Counted from the stretch's first letter, positions 52,060 through 60,562 are shown. The stretch is 64,000 nt of DNA from Pseudarthrobacter sulfonivorans (GCF_014712225.1 NZ_JACXBW010000001.1:431061-495060), one strand, 5' to 3'. Numbers and translations are program-made. The notes: generated from the sequence alone by a model not told the origin.

Positions 52060-52158
52060 CTACTTCTTATTGCGGCGCTGGTGACGGGTCTTGCGAAGCA
52101 GCTTGCGGTGCTTCTTCTTGGCCATACGCTTGCGACGCTTCTTAATAACTGAACCCAC
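52060..52158 (-). CDS. AURKAIP1/COX24-domain protein (bS22-type small ribosomal protein)
   Basis: A 32-residue extremely basic peptide from GTG 52158: MGSVIKKRRKRMAKKKHRKL followed by LRKTRHQRRNKK. This is the actinobacterial COX24/AURKAIP1-domain sequence that was identified as an extra small-subunit protein, bS22, in mycobacterial ribosome structures. GAGGAAC is 5-6 bases before the GTG, and a good terminator follows. It is short enough to be missed by automated gene finders. The neighbouring BldC-like gene is the usual companion. Confidence 0.93.
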   Translation of the reverse strand: MGSVIKKRRKRMAKKKHRKLLRKTRHQRRNKK

Positions 52159-52331
52159 GAAAGTTCCTCACAAACTAGATGCAGTACCTGTCTGATGGAA
52201 AAAGTCCGTGGACAGAGCTACAGACGAAAACAACTGACAGATTCTTACAATGACGTAAAACGTTCCTTAACAGGGTACCGCTTCTTTGCGGCGGCCACTG
52301 ACCGTAGCCGTCCCATAAGCCGAAACGGTGC

Positions 52332-52544
52332 TTAGGCCGTCTCGGTGTGCCCGTCCACTACAGCGCCCTTGAGGTACTGTTCGACGGCACTTTCCGGCAC
52401 CCGATACGACCGGCCGAAACGCACCGCGGGCATTTCGCCGGAATGAACCAGCCGGTAGACGGTCATTTTGGAGACGCGCATGACCTCGGCCACTTCGGCC
52501 ACGGTCAGGAACTTCGCGTTCGAGAAGTTCTGTTCTGCGGACAT
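52332..52544 (-). CDS. BldC-like MerR/excisionase-type HTH protein
   Basis: 70 residues, almost entirely a winged helix-turn-helix: LTVAEVAEVMRVSKMTVYRL followed by VHSGEMPAVRFGRSYRVPES. This is the excisionase-fold group that includes Streptomyces BldC, a small developmental regulator binding DNA as cooperative oligomers. ATG 52544 follows AAAGGAATAGGGAA. No phage genes are nearby, so it is a chromosomal regulator and not an excisionase. It is next to the bS22-type gene, as in many actinobacteria. Confidence 0.9.
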   Translation of the reverse strand: MSAEQNFSNAKFLTVAEVAEVMRVSKMTVYRLVHSGEMPAVRFGRSYRVPESAVEQYLKGAVVDGHTETA

Positions 52545-52685
52545 TTCCCTATTCCTTTGCTGACGGATGACGACTAACCCCAGCTGTGTTCCATTGCGGT
52601 GTGCCGATGCTGAGCCATCCACCAACCATGTGATAGATACTCTAGAGGTTCATGGGGCTGTAGTGAAAGTCATTCGGGGTAATCG

Positions 52686-53792
52686 CTAGGCAATACGGCG
52701 TTTCCGGGCAGACGCCGCGAGCTGGTCCAGCACCGATACCGAGACGTCCCATTCCATACACGCGTCGGTCACGCTCTGCCCGTACACCAGCCCGGACGTG
52801 CCCGCGGCGTGCTGGGCAACATCCAGGTTTTGCGCGCCGCCCACAAGGAAGCTTTCCAGCATGACACCGGCGACGGCCTGTGCCGCGTGTCCGCCTTCTT
52901 CGAGCTGGGCACCGATTTCCAGCGCCACCTCAGCCTGCCGGTGGTGGCTCTTTCCGCTGTTCGCGTGGCTGGCGTCGACGATGAGGCGGGGGTTGAGGCC
53001 TTTACTCCCGAGCTTGGCAGAGGCGCTTTCGACGTCGGCCGCCGAGTAGTTGGGTCCCTTGCGTCCGCCGCGGAGGATGACGTGCGTGTCAGGATTCCCG
53101 GCGGTGGCCACCAGCGCAGCGCGGCCGTCGCCGTCTATGCCCAGGAAAGCCTGGGCCGCCGCGGCGGCGCCGCATGCGTCGACCGCAACCTGGAGGTCGC
53201 CGTCGGTCCCGTTCTTGAATCCGATGGGCATGGACAGCCCCGACGCAAGCTGGCGGTGGATCTGGCTCTCGGTGGTGCGGGCTCCGATGGCTCCCCACGA
53301 GATCAGGTCCGCCATGTACTGCGGGCTGATGGGCTCGAGGAATTCGGTGGCGGTGGGCAGACCCAGCGCGGTGACCTGCTGCAGGAACTGCCGGGCGGTC
53401 CGGAGCCCGGTGACCATGTCGTGGCTGCCGTCCAGGCGGGGATCGTTGATCAGGCCCTTCCAGCCAACCGTGGTGCGGGGCTTCTCGAAGTAAGTCCGCA
53501 TCACGATCAGCAGGTCTTCCTTGTGCTTTTCGGCCTGGCTGACCAGCCGGCGGGCGTATTCCAGGCCGGCCTTGGGGTCGTGGATGGAGCAGGGGCCAAC
53601 GATGACCAGCAGGCGGTCGTCCACGCCGTCCATGATGGCGCGGACCTCATCGCGGCCGCGTTCGACGACGTCGGTCACCCTGGCGTCCAGCGGCAGCTCG
53701 GCGATGAGCTCCGCCGGCGTGGGCAGCGGCGTGAATTCGCTGACGCGCAGGTTGGACGTGGATTTTGCGGGAGTGGCTGTTGCGGGGCTCAT
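52686..53792 (-). CDS. 3-deoxy-7-phosphoheptulonate synthase (class I, DAHP synthase)
   Basis: 368 residues; condenses phosphoenolpyruvate and erythrose 4-phosphate, the entry step of the shikimate pathway. Class I features: VVGPCSIHDPKAGLEYARRL, MRTYFEKPRTTVGWKGLIND, SWGAIGARTTESQIHRQLAS (PEP-binding) and VDASHANSGKSHHRQAEV (metal/substrate His). ATG 53792. The 170 bp upstream leader encodes an aromatic-rich peptide with hairpins, implying control by aminoacyl-tRNA supply. Which aromatic amino acid inhibits the enzyme cannot be judged here. Confidence 0.96.
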   Translation of the reverse strand: MSPATATPAKSTSNLRVSEFTPLPTPAELIAELPLDARVTDVVERGRDEVRAIMDGVDDRLLVIVGPCSIHDPKAGLEYARRLVSQAEKHKEDLLIVMRTYFEKPRTTVGWKGLINDPRLDGSHDMVTGLRTARQFLQQVTALGLPTATEFLEPISPQYMADLISWGAIGARTTESQIHRQLASGLSMPIGFKNGTDGDLQVAVDACGAAAAAQAFLGIDGDGRAALVATAGNPDTHVILRGGRKGPNYSAADVESASAKLGSKGLNPRLIVDASHANSGKSHHRQAEVALEIGAQLEEGGHAAQAVAGVMLESFLVGGAQNLDVAQHAAGTSGLVYGQSVTDACMEWDVSVSVLDQLAASARKRRIA

Positions 53793-53854
53793 GCTCGGGG
53801 TCCTGTTCCAGATAGGAAGCGGGCCCAGATCAGAACCCGCCGGAGAAATGGCGA

Positions 53855-53878
53855 AGGGCAGAGAATGATCTCTGCCCT
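53855..53878 (-). promoter_or_regulatory. Terminator-like hairpin in the DAHP synthase leader
   Basis: AGGGCAGAGA pairs perfectly with TCTCTGCCCT around a 4 base loop, 63 bp upstream of the synthase ATG. Only two T residues follow, so termination is not certain. It directly adjoins the anti-structure at 53879-53888. Confidence 0.6.
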
Positions 53879-53937
53879 GTTGGCTCTGAAGGAAGTTGGA
53901 TGCGTGTCAGTTAGACGCGGGCTCCTCCAGAGCCAAC
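53879..53937 (-). promoter_or_regulatory. Leader inverted repeat competing with leader peptide translation
   Basis: GTTGGCTCTG (53928-53937 on the minus strand) and CAGAGCCAAC (53879-53888) are exact 10 bp complements. The first arm overlaps the codons just after the aromatic run of the leader peptide, so a stalled ribosome would mask it. This is the geometry of ribosome-mediated attenuation. Confidence 0.6.
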
Positions 53938-53966
53938 GAAAAATACGCATACCAACGGTTTGTCAT
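53907..53966 (-). CDS. Aromatic-rich leader peptide of DAHP synthase
   Basis: 19 codons: MTNRWYAYFSLALEEPASN then TGA. Trp, Tyr, Tyr and Phe codons fall within five positions (WYAYF), as expected for a leader that monitors charged aromatic tRNAs. The ribosome site is weak. It lies 115 bp upstream of the synthase start and overlaps one arm of the leader inverted repeat. The same frame is open much further upstream but without plausible protein sequence. Confidence 0.75.
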   Translation of the reverse strand: MTNRWYAYFSLALEEPASN

Positions 53967-54049
53967 AGGCACACCATAACGGCCCGCTCCGGGCTCCGCA
54001 AAATCGAGGCGTAACACCCGGCCCCGGGAGCACCGCCGCCCTCGCTGGC

Positions 54050-54115
54050 CCCAACTAGGTAGCAGTAGATGTCGTTTTGAAGCCTCAAACCGACATCTGC
54101 TGCTACCTAGTTGGG
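54050..54115. repeat. Palindromic element, family C, copy 2
   Basis: CCCAACTAGGTAGCAG and AGATGTCG pair with the complementary CGACATCT and CTGCTACCTAGTTGGG with three mismatches and a 4 base centre. It shares the arms of the perfect palindrome at 51935 but the centre differs (TTTTGAAGCCTCAAAC). It lies 18 bp after the stop of the carbohydrate esterase. Confidence 0.9.
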
Positions 54116-54133
54116 CTGACTGGGCGGTTCGGG

Positions 54134-55165
54134 TCACCCCAGGAGCTTGCGGAGGTACTGCAGCTGCTTGATCCAGTGGTGCTCCTGGCCGCCCTCGTGG
54201 TTGTTGAACCGGTAGATCTCTATCTCCTTGTCCGCCCCGGTCGATGCCCCCGGCCCCGACGAGTTGCCTGGCCCCGAACCGTAGGCGTTGAAACTGGCGA
54301 AAACAGTAGACGGCGGGCAAACATCGTCCATCAGCGCCACGGAGTACAGGGCCGGCGCAGTGGCCGCCCGGGCGAGGTTGACGCCGTCGAAATAGTTAAG
54401 GACCGCCAGCATCGGCTCGTACCGGTCCCGGTGCCGGCCCAGGAACGAAGCAATTTCCGGATAGGGCCCGCGGGGTGCGATGTCGATGGCCCGCGGAAAG
54501 TCCTGCAGGAACGGGACGTCGGGCAGCGCGGCTATGACGCCGTCGAGCCTTCCGGCTACCAGCCCGGCGACCGCCACCACAATGCCGCCGCCCTGGCTGA
54601 TTCCCGCCAGGACCACGCGCAACGCATCCACCTCCGGGTGGGATTGCGCAGCTTCCACCGCGCGGAAGGCGTCGACGTAGACGCGCCGGTAGTAGTAGTC
54701 CTCGCGGCTGCCGGCACCGCGCGTCATGAGCCCGGCGTACGCCACATCCCCCGCGGACGGGTGCGGGTCCGGGGTTTCGCCCACGATCCCGCCGAATCCC
54801 TGGCCCCTGGTGTCCATCATGAAGTGCGCGTAGCCGGCCTGCGCCCACTTCGTGTCCTGATTAACCAGGCCGCGCCCGCCTGAGTAACCGACGTACTGCA
54901 CGACGACGGGCAGCCGGCTCCCAGCCTGCCGGTTCGCCGGGAGGTGCAGCCAGCCCTTGATCGGCGCGCCGCCGAAGCCCGCGAACGTGACGTCGAAGGT
55001 GTCGATCACGGACAAGTGGTTTTCCACCTGCTCGAACGTGGCCCCGAGCGGGTATGTGCGCGCTTCCTCGATGGTTGCGTCCCAGAAGTCCCGCAGGTCC
55101 GCGGGCGCTGTGACGCTTGAGGTGTAGCCGCGGAGCTGCTCAAGGGGCAGGTCGAAGAGGGGCAT
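54134..55165 (-). CDS. Acetyl xylan esterase/cephalosporin-C deacetylase family (AXE1)
   Basis: 343 residues, CE7-type. MPLFDLPLEQLRGYTSSVTA with FWD opens the family; nucleophile Ser is in VVLAGISQGGGIVVAVAGL, Asp in LMDDVCPPST and His in NNHEGGQEHHW. Cytosolic CE7 enzymes deacetylate imported acetylated oligosaccharides. It follows the rhamnokinase gene by 76 bp on the same strand, so in this locus it may remove acetyl groups from rhamnose-containing oligosaccharides (inference). ATG 55165 is chosen from the conserved family start. Confidence 0.93.
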   Translation of the reverse strand: MPLFDLPLEQLRGYTSSVTAPADLRDFWDATIEEARTYPLGATFEQVENHLSVIDTFDVTFAGFGGAPIKGWLHLPANRQAGSRLPVVVQYVGYSGGRGLVNQDTKWAQAGYAHFMMDTRGQGFGGIVGETPDPHPSAGDVAYAGLMTRGAGSREDYYYRRVYVDAFRAVEAAQSHPEVDALRVVLAGISQGGGIVVAVAGLVAGRLDGVIAALPDVPFLQDFPRAIDIAPRGPYPEIASFLGRHRDRYEPMLAVLNYFDGVNLARAATAPALYSVALMDDVCPPSTVFASFNAYGSGPGNSSGPGASTGADKEIEIYRFNNHEGGQEHHWIKQLQYLRKLLG

Positions 55166-55241
55166 GGTTTGCCGGTCCTGTCTCGTCTGGAATACCTCAG
55201 GAGATCCTATGTCATACGACCGCGCGGTGGCAGCCCCCGGC

Positions 55242-56723
55242 TCATAACTTCGCGAGCTGCGGCGCGAACGTCCGAAGCTGATGGGATGCCGCCACCAAAT
55301 GGCGTAGATCCATGAGCCCGCCGCTGACCCGTCCAGCTGCCCGGGCTTGCACGAGGACGTTGCCCAGCGCCGTGGCCTCGACCGGGCCGGCAATCACAGG
55401 TTTGCCTGTTGCGTCGGCGGTGAGTTGGCAGAGCAGCGTGTTCTGCGATCCGCCGCCCACGATGTGCACGACGTCCACGGTGCACTTGGCCAGGCGTTCC
55501 GCGGCAACGATGGTTTTGGCGTAACCGGCGGCGAGGCTGTCCATGATGCAACGGGTGATGGCTGCGGGGTCGTTGGGCAGGATGTCGCCGGTGTGGCGGA
55601 TGGCGGCGCGGATGCGTTGGGGCATGTTGTCCGGTGCGATGAAATACGGATCGTCCGGGTTGATCTGCGGGCCGCCCGGTGGCAGTGCCGCGGCGGCGGT
55701 CAGCAGGGCGTTGAGTTCCGAGGTGTAGCCTTCCTGGGCCCAGGTGCGCTGGCATTCGCTGAGCAGCCAGAGCCCGCCCATATTGCGTAGGTAGCGGATG
55801 GTCCCGTCCACGCCACGTTCGTTGGTGAAGTTCGCTTCCCGGCTGGCTTCGGTCAGGACCGGATGTTCCAGTTCCAGCCCGACGAGTGACCAGGTGCCGG
55901 AGGAGATGTAGGCGAAAGTCTCCGCGTTGGCCGCAGATGCCGCGGCGGGAACGGCGGCGACGGCGGAGGCGGTGTCGTGCGAGCCGACGGCCACTACCTT
56001 GGTTGCCTGGTCCAGTCCGGTCCTTGCCGCGATGTCCGGCAACAGTGAGCCGACGGTTTCGCCGGGCTCGATCAGCGGCGGGAACAGGTCCTTGGGCAGG
56101 CCCAGGGCCGTGAGCAATTCGGTGGCCCACTCCCCCGCGACGGCGTCGAACAGCCCCGTGGTGGAGGCGTTCGTGGCTTCGGTGCGGCGCTGTCCCGTCA
56201 GGAGGAACGCGATCAGGTCCGGGATGAGCAGCGCCTGCACACCGTCCAGGTCCGTCTCGGTGGCGAGCTGGTAGAGCGTGCTGAACTGGAGGAACTGCAG
56301 CCCGGTGGCGCCGTAGAGGCGTGCCGGATCGAGTTTTTGGTGGACGGTTGCGACGGCGGCGCGGCCGCGGTCATCGCGGTAACTGTACGGCTGGGCCGTC
56401 AGTTCGCCCGCCTTGTTGACGAGGCCGTAGTCCACCGCCCAGGTGTCGATCCCGATGCTGGTGACGGTTTCGCCGCGCTCCCCGGCGACGCGGGCCGCGG
56501 CAGCCAGACCTGTCAGGACCTCGGCGAACAGGGCGTCGAAGTCCCAGCGGAGGCCGCCGTCGAGCTCCACCACACCGTTGGGGAAACGGTGCACAACCTC
56601 GAGTTCGGCGCCGCGTTCAGCTCCATCCTTGATCCGGCCGAGGATGACGCGGCCGGAGGACGCGCCGATATCGACGGCGGCGAACACACCGCCGTCGGCA
56701 TCAGTTTTTGGAATGCCGCTCAT
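55242..56723 (-). CDS. rhaB: Rhamnulokinase RhaB
   Basis: 493 residues, FGGY sugar-kinase family. FAAVDIGASSGRVILGRIKD is the N-terminal phosphate motif; TSIGIDTWAVDYGLVNKAG and VVAVGSHDTASAVAAVPAAA, plus VDVVHIVGGGSQNTLLCQL, are specific to rhamnulokinases. It phosphorylates L-rhamnulose at O-1. The start overlaps the stop of the aldolase/dehydrogenase gene (ATGA). Confidence 0.95.
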   Translation of the reverse strand: MSGIPKTDADGGVFAAVDIGASSGRVILGRIKDGAERGAELEVVHRFPNGVVELDGGLRWDFDALFAEVLTGLAAAARVAGERGETVTSIGIDTWAVDYGLVNKAGELTAQPYSYRDDRGRAAVATVHQKLDPARLYGATGLQFLQFSTLYQLATETDLDGVQALLIPDLIAFLLTGQRRTEATNASTTGLFDAVAGEWATELLTALGLPKDLFPPLIEPGETVGSLLPDIAARTGLDQATKVVAVGSHDTASAVAAVPAAASAANAETFAYISSGTWSLVGLELEHPVLTEASREANFTNERGVDGTIRYLRNMGGLWLLSECQRTWAQEGYTSELNALLTAAAALPPGGPQINPDDPYFIAPDNMPQRIRAAIRHTGDILPNDPAAITRCIMDSLAAGYAKTIVAAERLAKCTVDVVHIVGGGSQNTLLCQLTADATGKPVIAGPVEATALGNVLVQARAAGRVSGGLMDLRHLVAASHQLRTFAPQLAKL

Positions 56724-58864
56724 CGGAGGAAGGCTGCGGCGACGCCGGCGTCCACGGGGATGTGGAGGCCGGTGGTGTGGGACAGTTCGGCGCTGGTGAG
56801 CACGGCGGCGGCGTTGGCCACGTGCTCGGGCAGGACTTCGCGCTTGAGCAGTGTGCGCTGGGCGTAGTACTTGCCCAGTTCCTGCTCGTCCACGCCGTAG
56901 ACCGCCGCGCGTTTGGCGCCCCAGCCGCCGGCAAAGATACCCGAGCCGCGGACCACACCGTCGGGGTTGATGCCGTTGACGCGGATGCCGTATTCGCCCA
57001 GTTCGGCTGCGAGGAGCCGGACCTGGTGTGCCTGGTCGGCCTTGGTGGCGGAGTAGGCGATGTTGTTCGGGCCGGCGAAGACCGAGTTCTTGGAGGAGAT
57101 GTAGATGATGTCGCCGCCCATGTCCTGGTCGATCATGACCTTCGCTGCGGCCTTGGACACCAGGAACGAACCCTTGGCCATGACGTTGTGCTGCAGGTCC
57201 CAGTCCTTTTCGGTGGTGTCCAGCAGCGGCTTGGAAATGGACAGGCCGGCGTTGTTGACCACCAGGTCCAGCCCGCCGAACGCCAGCACGGCTTCCTGGA
57301 TCGCGGCGGCGACCTGGGCTTCGTCGGTCACGTCCGCCTGGACACCGATGGCGACGTCCGCGCCGCCCAGCTCTTCGGCGACCTTCTGCGCGTTCTCAAG
57401 GTTCAGGTCGGCAATGACGACGCACGCGCCGTCGGACGCCAACCGGGTGGCAATCGCCTTGCCGATGCCGGACGCGGCGCCGGTCACCAGCGCGATGCGC
57501 GTCGCGTGGGACTTCGGCTTGGGCAGGCGGGCGAGCTTGGCCTCCTCGAGTGACCAGTATTCGATCCGGAACTTCTCGGATTCTTCGATCGCCGCGTACG
57601 TGGAGATCGCCTCAGCGCCACGCATCACGTTGATGGCGTTGAGGTAGAACTCGCCGGCCACCCTGGCGGTCTGCTTGTTCGCCCCGAAGGAGAACATGCC
57701 CACCCCCGGGACCAGCACAATGGCCGGGTCCGCGCCGCGCAGGGCCGGCGAGGCCTCGGTGGTTGAGCTGGCCGGAACCGCGTGGCGGTCGTAGTAGGCC
57801 TGATAGTCCTCGCGGTAGGCGGTGTGGAGTTCCTTCAGCCGGGCGATCGAGTCCTCGACCGGGGCATCGGCCGGCAGGTCCAGGATCAGCGGCTTGACCT
57901 TGGTGCGCAGGAAGTGATCCGGGCAGGACGTGCCCAGCGCACCCAGGCGCGGGTGCTCGGCAGCTGCCAGGAAATCCAGGACGACGGCGTCATCGCTGAA
58001 GTGCCCCAGCTGCGGCCTGTCCGTGGAAGCCAGCCCGCGGATCACCGGGGCGAGGGCGGCGGCTTTCGCTTTCCGTTCGGCTTCGGGGAGCGCGCCGTAA
58101 CCGGGCAGCTGCGCGCCGAAGGGCTCGGCCTTGCCGTTGTCCTCGATGTACTTCTCGGCCTGTTCGATGATCCAGAGCGAGTTGGCTTCGGCTTCTTCGG
58201 ACGTGGCGCCCCACGCGGTGATGCCGTGGCCGCCCAGGATGGTGCCGATGGCCTGCGGGTTGGCGTCCTTGATCGCGGCGATGTCCAGGCCCAGCTGGAA
58301 ACCGGGCCGGCGCCAGGGCACCCAGAGGACCTTGTCGCCGAAGATCTTGGTGGTCAGTGCCTCGCCGTCCACCGCGGTGGCGATCGCGATGCCGGAGTCC
58401 GGGTGCAGGTGGTCCACGTGTGCGGCGTCCACCAGGCCGTGCATGGCGGTATCGATCGACGGCGCTGCACCGCCCTTGCCGTGCAGGCAGTAATCAAACG
58501 CGGCCACCATCTCGTCTTCGCGGTCCACGCCCGGGTAGACGTTCTTCAGCGCGTTCAGCCGGTCCAGTCGCAACACTGCGAGGTTTTGCGCCTTCAGCGT
58601 GCCCAGGTCACCGCCGGAGCCCTTGACCCAGAGCAGCGGGACGTCCTCGCCCGTCACCGGGTCCTTCTCCGTGCCCTTGGCCGAGGTGTTGCCGCCTGCG
58701 AAGTTCGTGTTCCGCTTGTCGGCGCCGAGGCGGTTGGAGCGGGCAATCAGGTCTTCAACAGTCGAGTTGGCTGTGTTCTGCGTGGCTGCGTCCTGCGTAC
58801 CGATGGTCTGCGTGACCGCATTCTGCGTGTCAGTGCTCTGCGTGTTGTTGTTCTGTGCACTCAT
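56720..58864 (-). CDS. Bifunctional rhamnulose-1-phosphate aldolase/short-chain dehydrogenase
   Basis: 714 residues. Residues about 35-430 are a class II aldolase domain (NFAGGNTSAKGTEKDPVTGE, with DAAHVDHLHPDS and LGGHGITAWG as metal site). Residues about 455-714 are a short-chain dehydrogenase: ALVTGAASGIGKAIATRLAS (NAD site) and YSATKADQAHQVR (YxxxK). The aldolase gives dihydroxyacetone phosphate and L-lactaldehyde; the dehydrogenase probably oxidises lactaldehyde. The first 35 residues are an odd TQ-rich extension (NNNTQSTDTQNAVTQTIGTQ). Starts 3 bp after the isomerase stop and is coupled to rhaB. Confidence 0.95.
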   Translation of the reverse strand: MSAQNNNTQSTDTQNAVTQTIGTQDAATQNTANSTVEDLIARSNRLGADKRNTNFAGGNTSAKGTEKDPVTGEDVPLLWVKGSGGDLGTLKAQNLAVLRLDRLNALKNVYPGVDREDEMVAAFDYCLHGKGGAAPSIDTAMHGLVDAAHVDHLHPDSGIAIATAVDGEALTTKIFGDKVLWVPWRRPGFQLGLDIAAIKDANPQAIGTILGGHGITAWGATSEEAEANSLWIIEQAEKYIEDNGKAEPFGAQLPGYGALPEAERKAKAAALAPVIRGLASTDRPQLGHFSDDAVVLDFLAAAEHPRLGALGTSCPDHFLRTKVKPLILDLPADAPVEDSIARLKELHTAYREDYQAYYDRHAVPASSTTEASPALRGADPAIVLVPGVGMFSFGANKQTARVAGEFYLNAINVMRGAEAISTYAAIEESEKFRIEYWSLEEAKLARLPKPKSHATRIALVTGAASGIGKAIATRLASDGACVVIADLNLENAQKVAEELGGADVAIGVQADVTDEAQVAAAIQEAVLAFGGLDLVVNNAGLSISKPLLDTTEKDWDLQHNVMAKGSFLVSKAAAKVMIDQDMGGDIIYISSKNSVFAGPNNIAYSATKADQAHQVRLLAAELGEYGIRVNGINPDGVVRGSGIFAGGWGAKRAAVYGVDEQELGKYYAQRTLLKREVLPEHVANAAAVLTSAELSHTTGLHIPVDAGVAAAFLR

Positions 58865-58867
58865 TGC

Positions 58868-60034
58868 TTAGGCGCCCCATCCGGCTTGCTGGCCGCCTGC
58901 GCGGTCCTCGTTGATCTGTTTCTGGTAGCCGCTGGCCTTGAACGCGGCCATCGGATCCGCGGGCAGGCCTCGGGCTTCACGCCATTCGGCCAGGATGGGC
59001 CGGACGTCGGTGTAGAAGGCGTCGTTGAACACGGCGTTGGCGGCGAGGACATCGCCGGTGCGCTGCGCCTCGCCCAGCGCGGCGGTGTCCACCATGAGGG
59101 CGCGGGCTGTCATCTCCTGAACATTCAGGACCGACCGGATCTGGCCGGGGATCTTCTCCTCCAGGTTGTGGCACTGGTCCAGCATCAGGGCCACGCCGCT
59201 GTCTTTCCCGAACCCGCCGCCGCGGATGACCTCGAACATGATGCGGAACAGCTGGAACGGGTCCGCTGCGCCCACAATCAGGTCATCGTCGGCGTAGAAG
59301 CGCGAGTTGAAGTCAAAGGAACCCAGCTTGCCCAGGCGCAGCAACTGCATCACGATGAACTCGATATTCGTGCCCGGCGCGTGGTGGCCGGTGTCCAGAC
59401 AGACCAGTGCCTTCTCCCCCAACGCCAGGGTCTGCGCGTAGGACGTGCCCCAGTCCGGAACATCGGTGTGGTAAAAAGCCGGCTCGAAGAACTTGTACTC
59501 CAGCACCAGGCGCTGGTCCTCGCCCAGGCCCGCGTAGATCTCCTGCAGCGACGCCGCCAGCCGGTCCTGGCGGCCCCGCATATCGTCCTGGCCTGGGTAG
59601 TTGGTGCCGTCCGCCAGCCAGATCTTCAGGTCCTGCGATCCCGTGGCGTGCATGATCTCGATGCAGTCCAGGTGGTGATCGATGGCCCGGCGCCGCACGG
59701 ACTCGTTCGAGGATGTCAGGGAGCCGAACTTGTACTCGTCGTCCTGGAAAGTATTGGAGTTGATGGTGCCCAGGCCCACGCCCAGGCCCGCCGCGTACTC
59801 CTTCAGGGCCGCGTAGTCGTCCACCTTGTCCCACGGAATATGCAGGGCCACCGTCGGAGCGAGACCCGTGAGCTCGTGGACCTTCGCGGCGTCCGCGATC
59901 TTCTCCTGCACCGTCCGCGGCGTGCCCGGCGTGCCGAACACCTTAAACCGCGTCCCCGAATTTCCATAGGCCCACGAAGGGACCTCGATGGCAAGCTCCC
60001 CGAGCCTGCCCAGCGCCGTTGCTACGTCATTCAT
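58868..60034 (-). CDS. rhaI: L-rhamnose isomerase RhaI
   Basis: 388 residues, TIM-barrel sugar isomerase. ALHIPWDKVDDYAALKEYAA near the N-terminus, TGSQDLKIWLADGTNYPGQD and CLDTGHHAPGTNIEFIVMQL (metal-binding region) are conserved in the Pseudomonas-type L-rhamnose isomerases. It converts L-rhamnose to L-rhamnulose. ATG 60034 follows AGGAAGAACCATC. A longer in-frame reading toward 60289 runs through tandem repeats and is rejected. Confidence 0.94.
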   Translation of the reverse strand: MNDVATALGRLGELAIEVPSWAYGNSGTRFKVFGTPGTPRTVQEKIADAAKVHELTGLAPTVALHIPWDKVDDYAALKEYAAGLGVGLGTINSNTFQDDEYKFGSLTSSNESVRRRAIDHHLDCIEIMHATGSQDLKIWLADGTNYPGQDDMRGRQDRLAASLQEIYAGLGEDQRLVLEYKFFEPAFYHTDVPDWGTSYAQTLALGEKALVCLDTGHHAPGTNIEFIVMQLLRLGKLGSFDFNSRFYADDDLIVGAADPFQLFRIMFEVIRGGGFGKDSGVALMLDQCHNLEEKIPGQIRSVLNVQEMTARALMVDTAALGEAQRTGDVLAANAVFNDAFYTDVRPILAEWREARGLPADPMAAFKASGYQKQINEDRAGGQQAGWGA

Positions 60035-60046
60035 GATGGTTCTTCC

Positions 60047-60142
60047 TGGTCTTTCGTGCTGTGGTCGGTGTGATGTGGTCTTTCGTGCTGTGGTCGGTGT
60101 GATGTGGTCTTTGGTTCTGTGATCTTTGGTTCTGTGATCTTT
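60047..60142. repeat. Tandem repeats upstream of rhaI
   Basis: A 29 bp unit beginning TGGTCTTTCGTGCTGTGGTC occurs twice in exact copy (60047-60075, 60076-60104), then a 15 bp unit TCTTTGGTTCTGTGA repeats between about 60107 and 60142. The block fills most of the gap between the mutarotase and isomerase genes and could affect mRNA structure or vary in length between strains. Confidence 0.88.
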
Positions 60143-60182
60143 GGTCCCGCGGTCTTTACGGGCCGCCCAAAGGCCCACTGCG

Positions 60183-60536
60183 TCAGCTGCTGGTGGCCGC
60201 CGCCGCAAGCTGATCGTCAAGGTTAAAGACTTCCTCAAGGACCAGAAAGCCTTCGTCGGGCGCCTGATCCGGATTCTCTGGATTGTCAAAAAGAGTCGCC
60301 ATCTCGGCCTGCCAACGCGCGTTCACGTCCGTCAGCGTCATCCGCGCCTTGGCGGCATCGAAATCATCGCACTCGAGGTAGCCGATAAGGAGCCCGTCCG
60401 CGCCGAGGAACAGCGAATAGTTGCGCCACCCCGCCGCTTGGAGTGCGCGCAGCATTTCCGGCCACACCGCCGAGTGCCGCCGTCGGTATTCGCCGATCAG
60501 CTGCGGCTGGACCGACGAGCGGAAACACGCTCTCAT
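60183..60536 (-). CDS. rhaM: L-rhamnose mutarotase
   Basis: 117 residues. MRACFRSSVQPQLIGEYRRR with HSAVWPEMLRALQAAGWRNY is the RhaM/YiiL pattern; the His and Tyr of YRRRHSAVWP and the region DGLLIGYLECDDF form the active site. It interconverts alpha and beta anomers of rhamnose. ATG 60536 has AGGAGGAG upstream. It is the first gene of the operon mutarotase, isomerase, aldolase/dehydrogenase, kinase, esterase. Confidence 0.93.
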   Translation of the reverse strand: MRACFRSSVQPQLIGEYRRRHSAVWPEMLRALQAAGWRNYSLFLGADGLLIGYLECDDFDAAKARMTLTDVNARWQAEMATLFDNPENPDQAPDEGFLVLEEVFNLDDQLAAAATSS

Positions 60537-60562
60537 CTGCACTCCTCCTGAATTTCCTCGTT

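Noticed and set aside
51957..52145. Plus-strand frame with DICCYLV next to the palindrome
   Set aside because: It starts in the palindrome and is antisense to the bS22-type gene and its terminator.
53967..54320. Upstream extension of the leader peptide frame to a 137-residue protein
   Set aside because: It runs through palindrome C and lacks coherent protein sequence; only the last 19 codons have the aromatic leader character.
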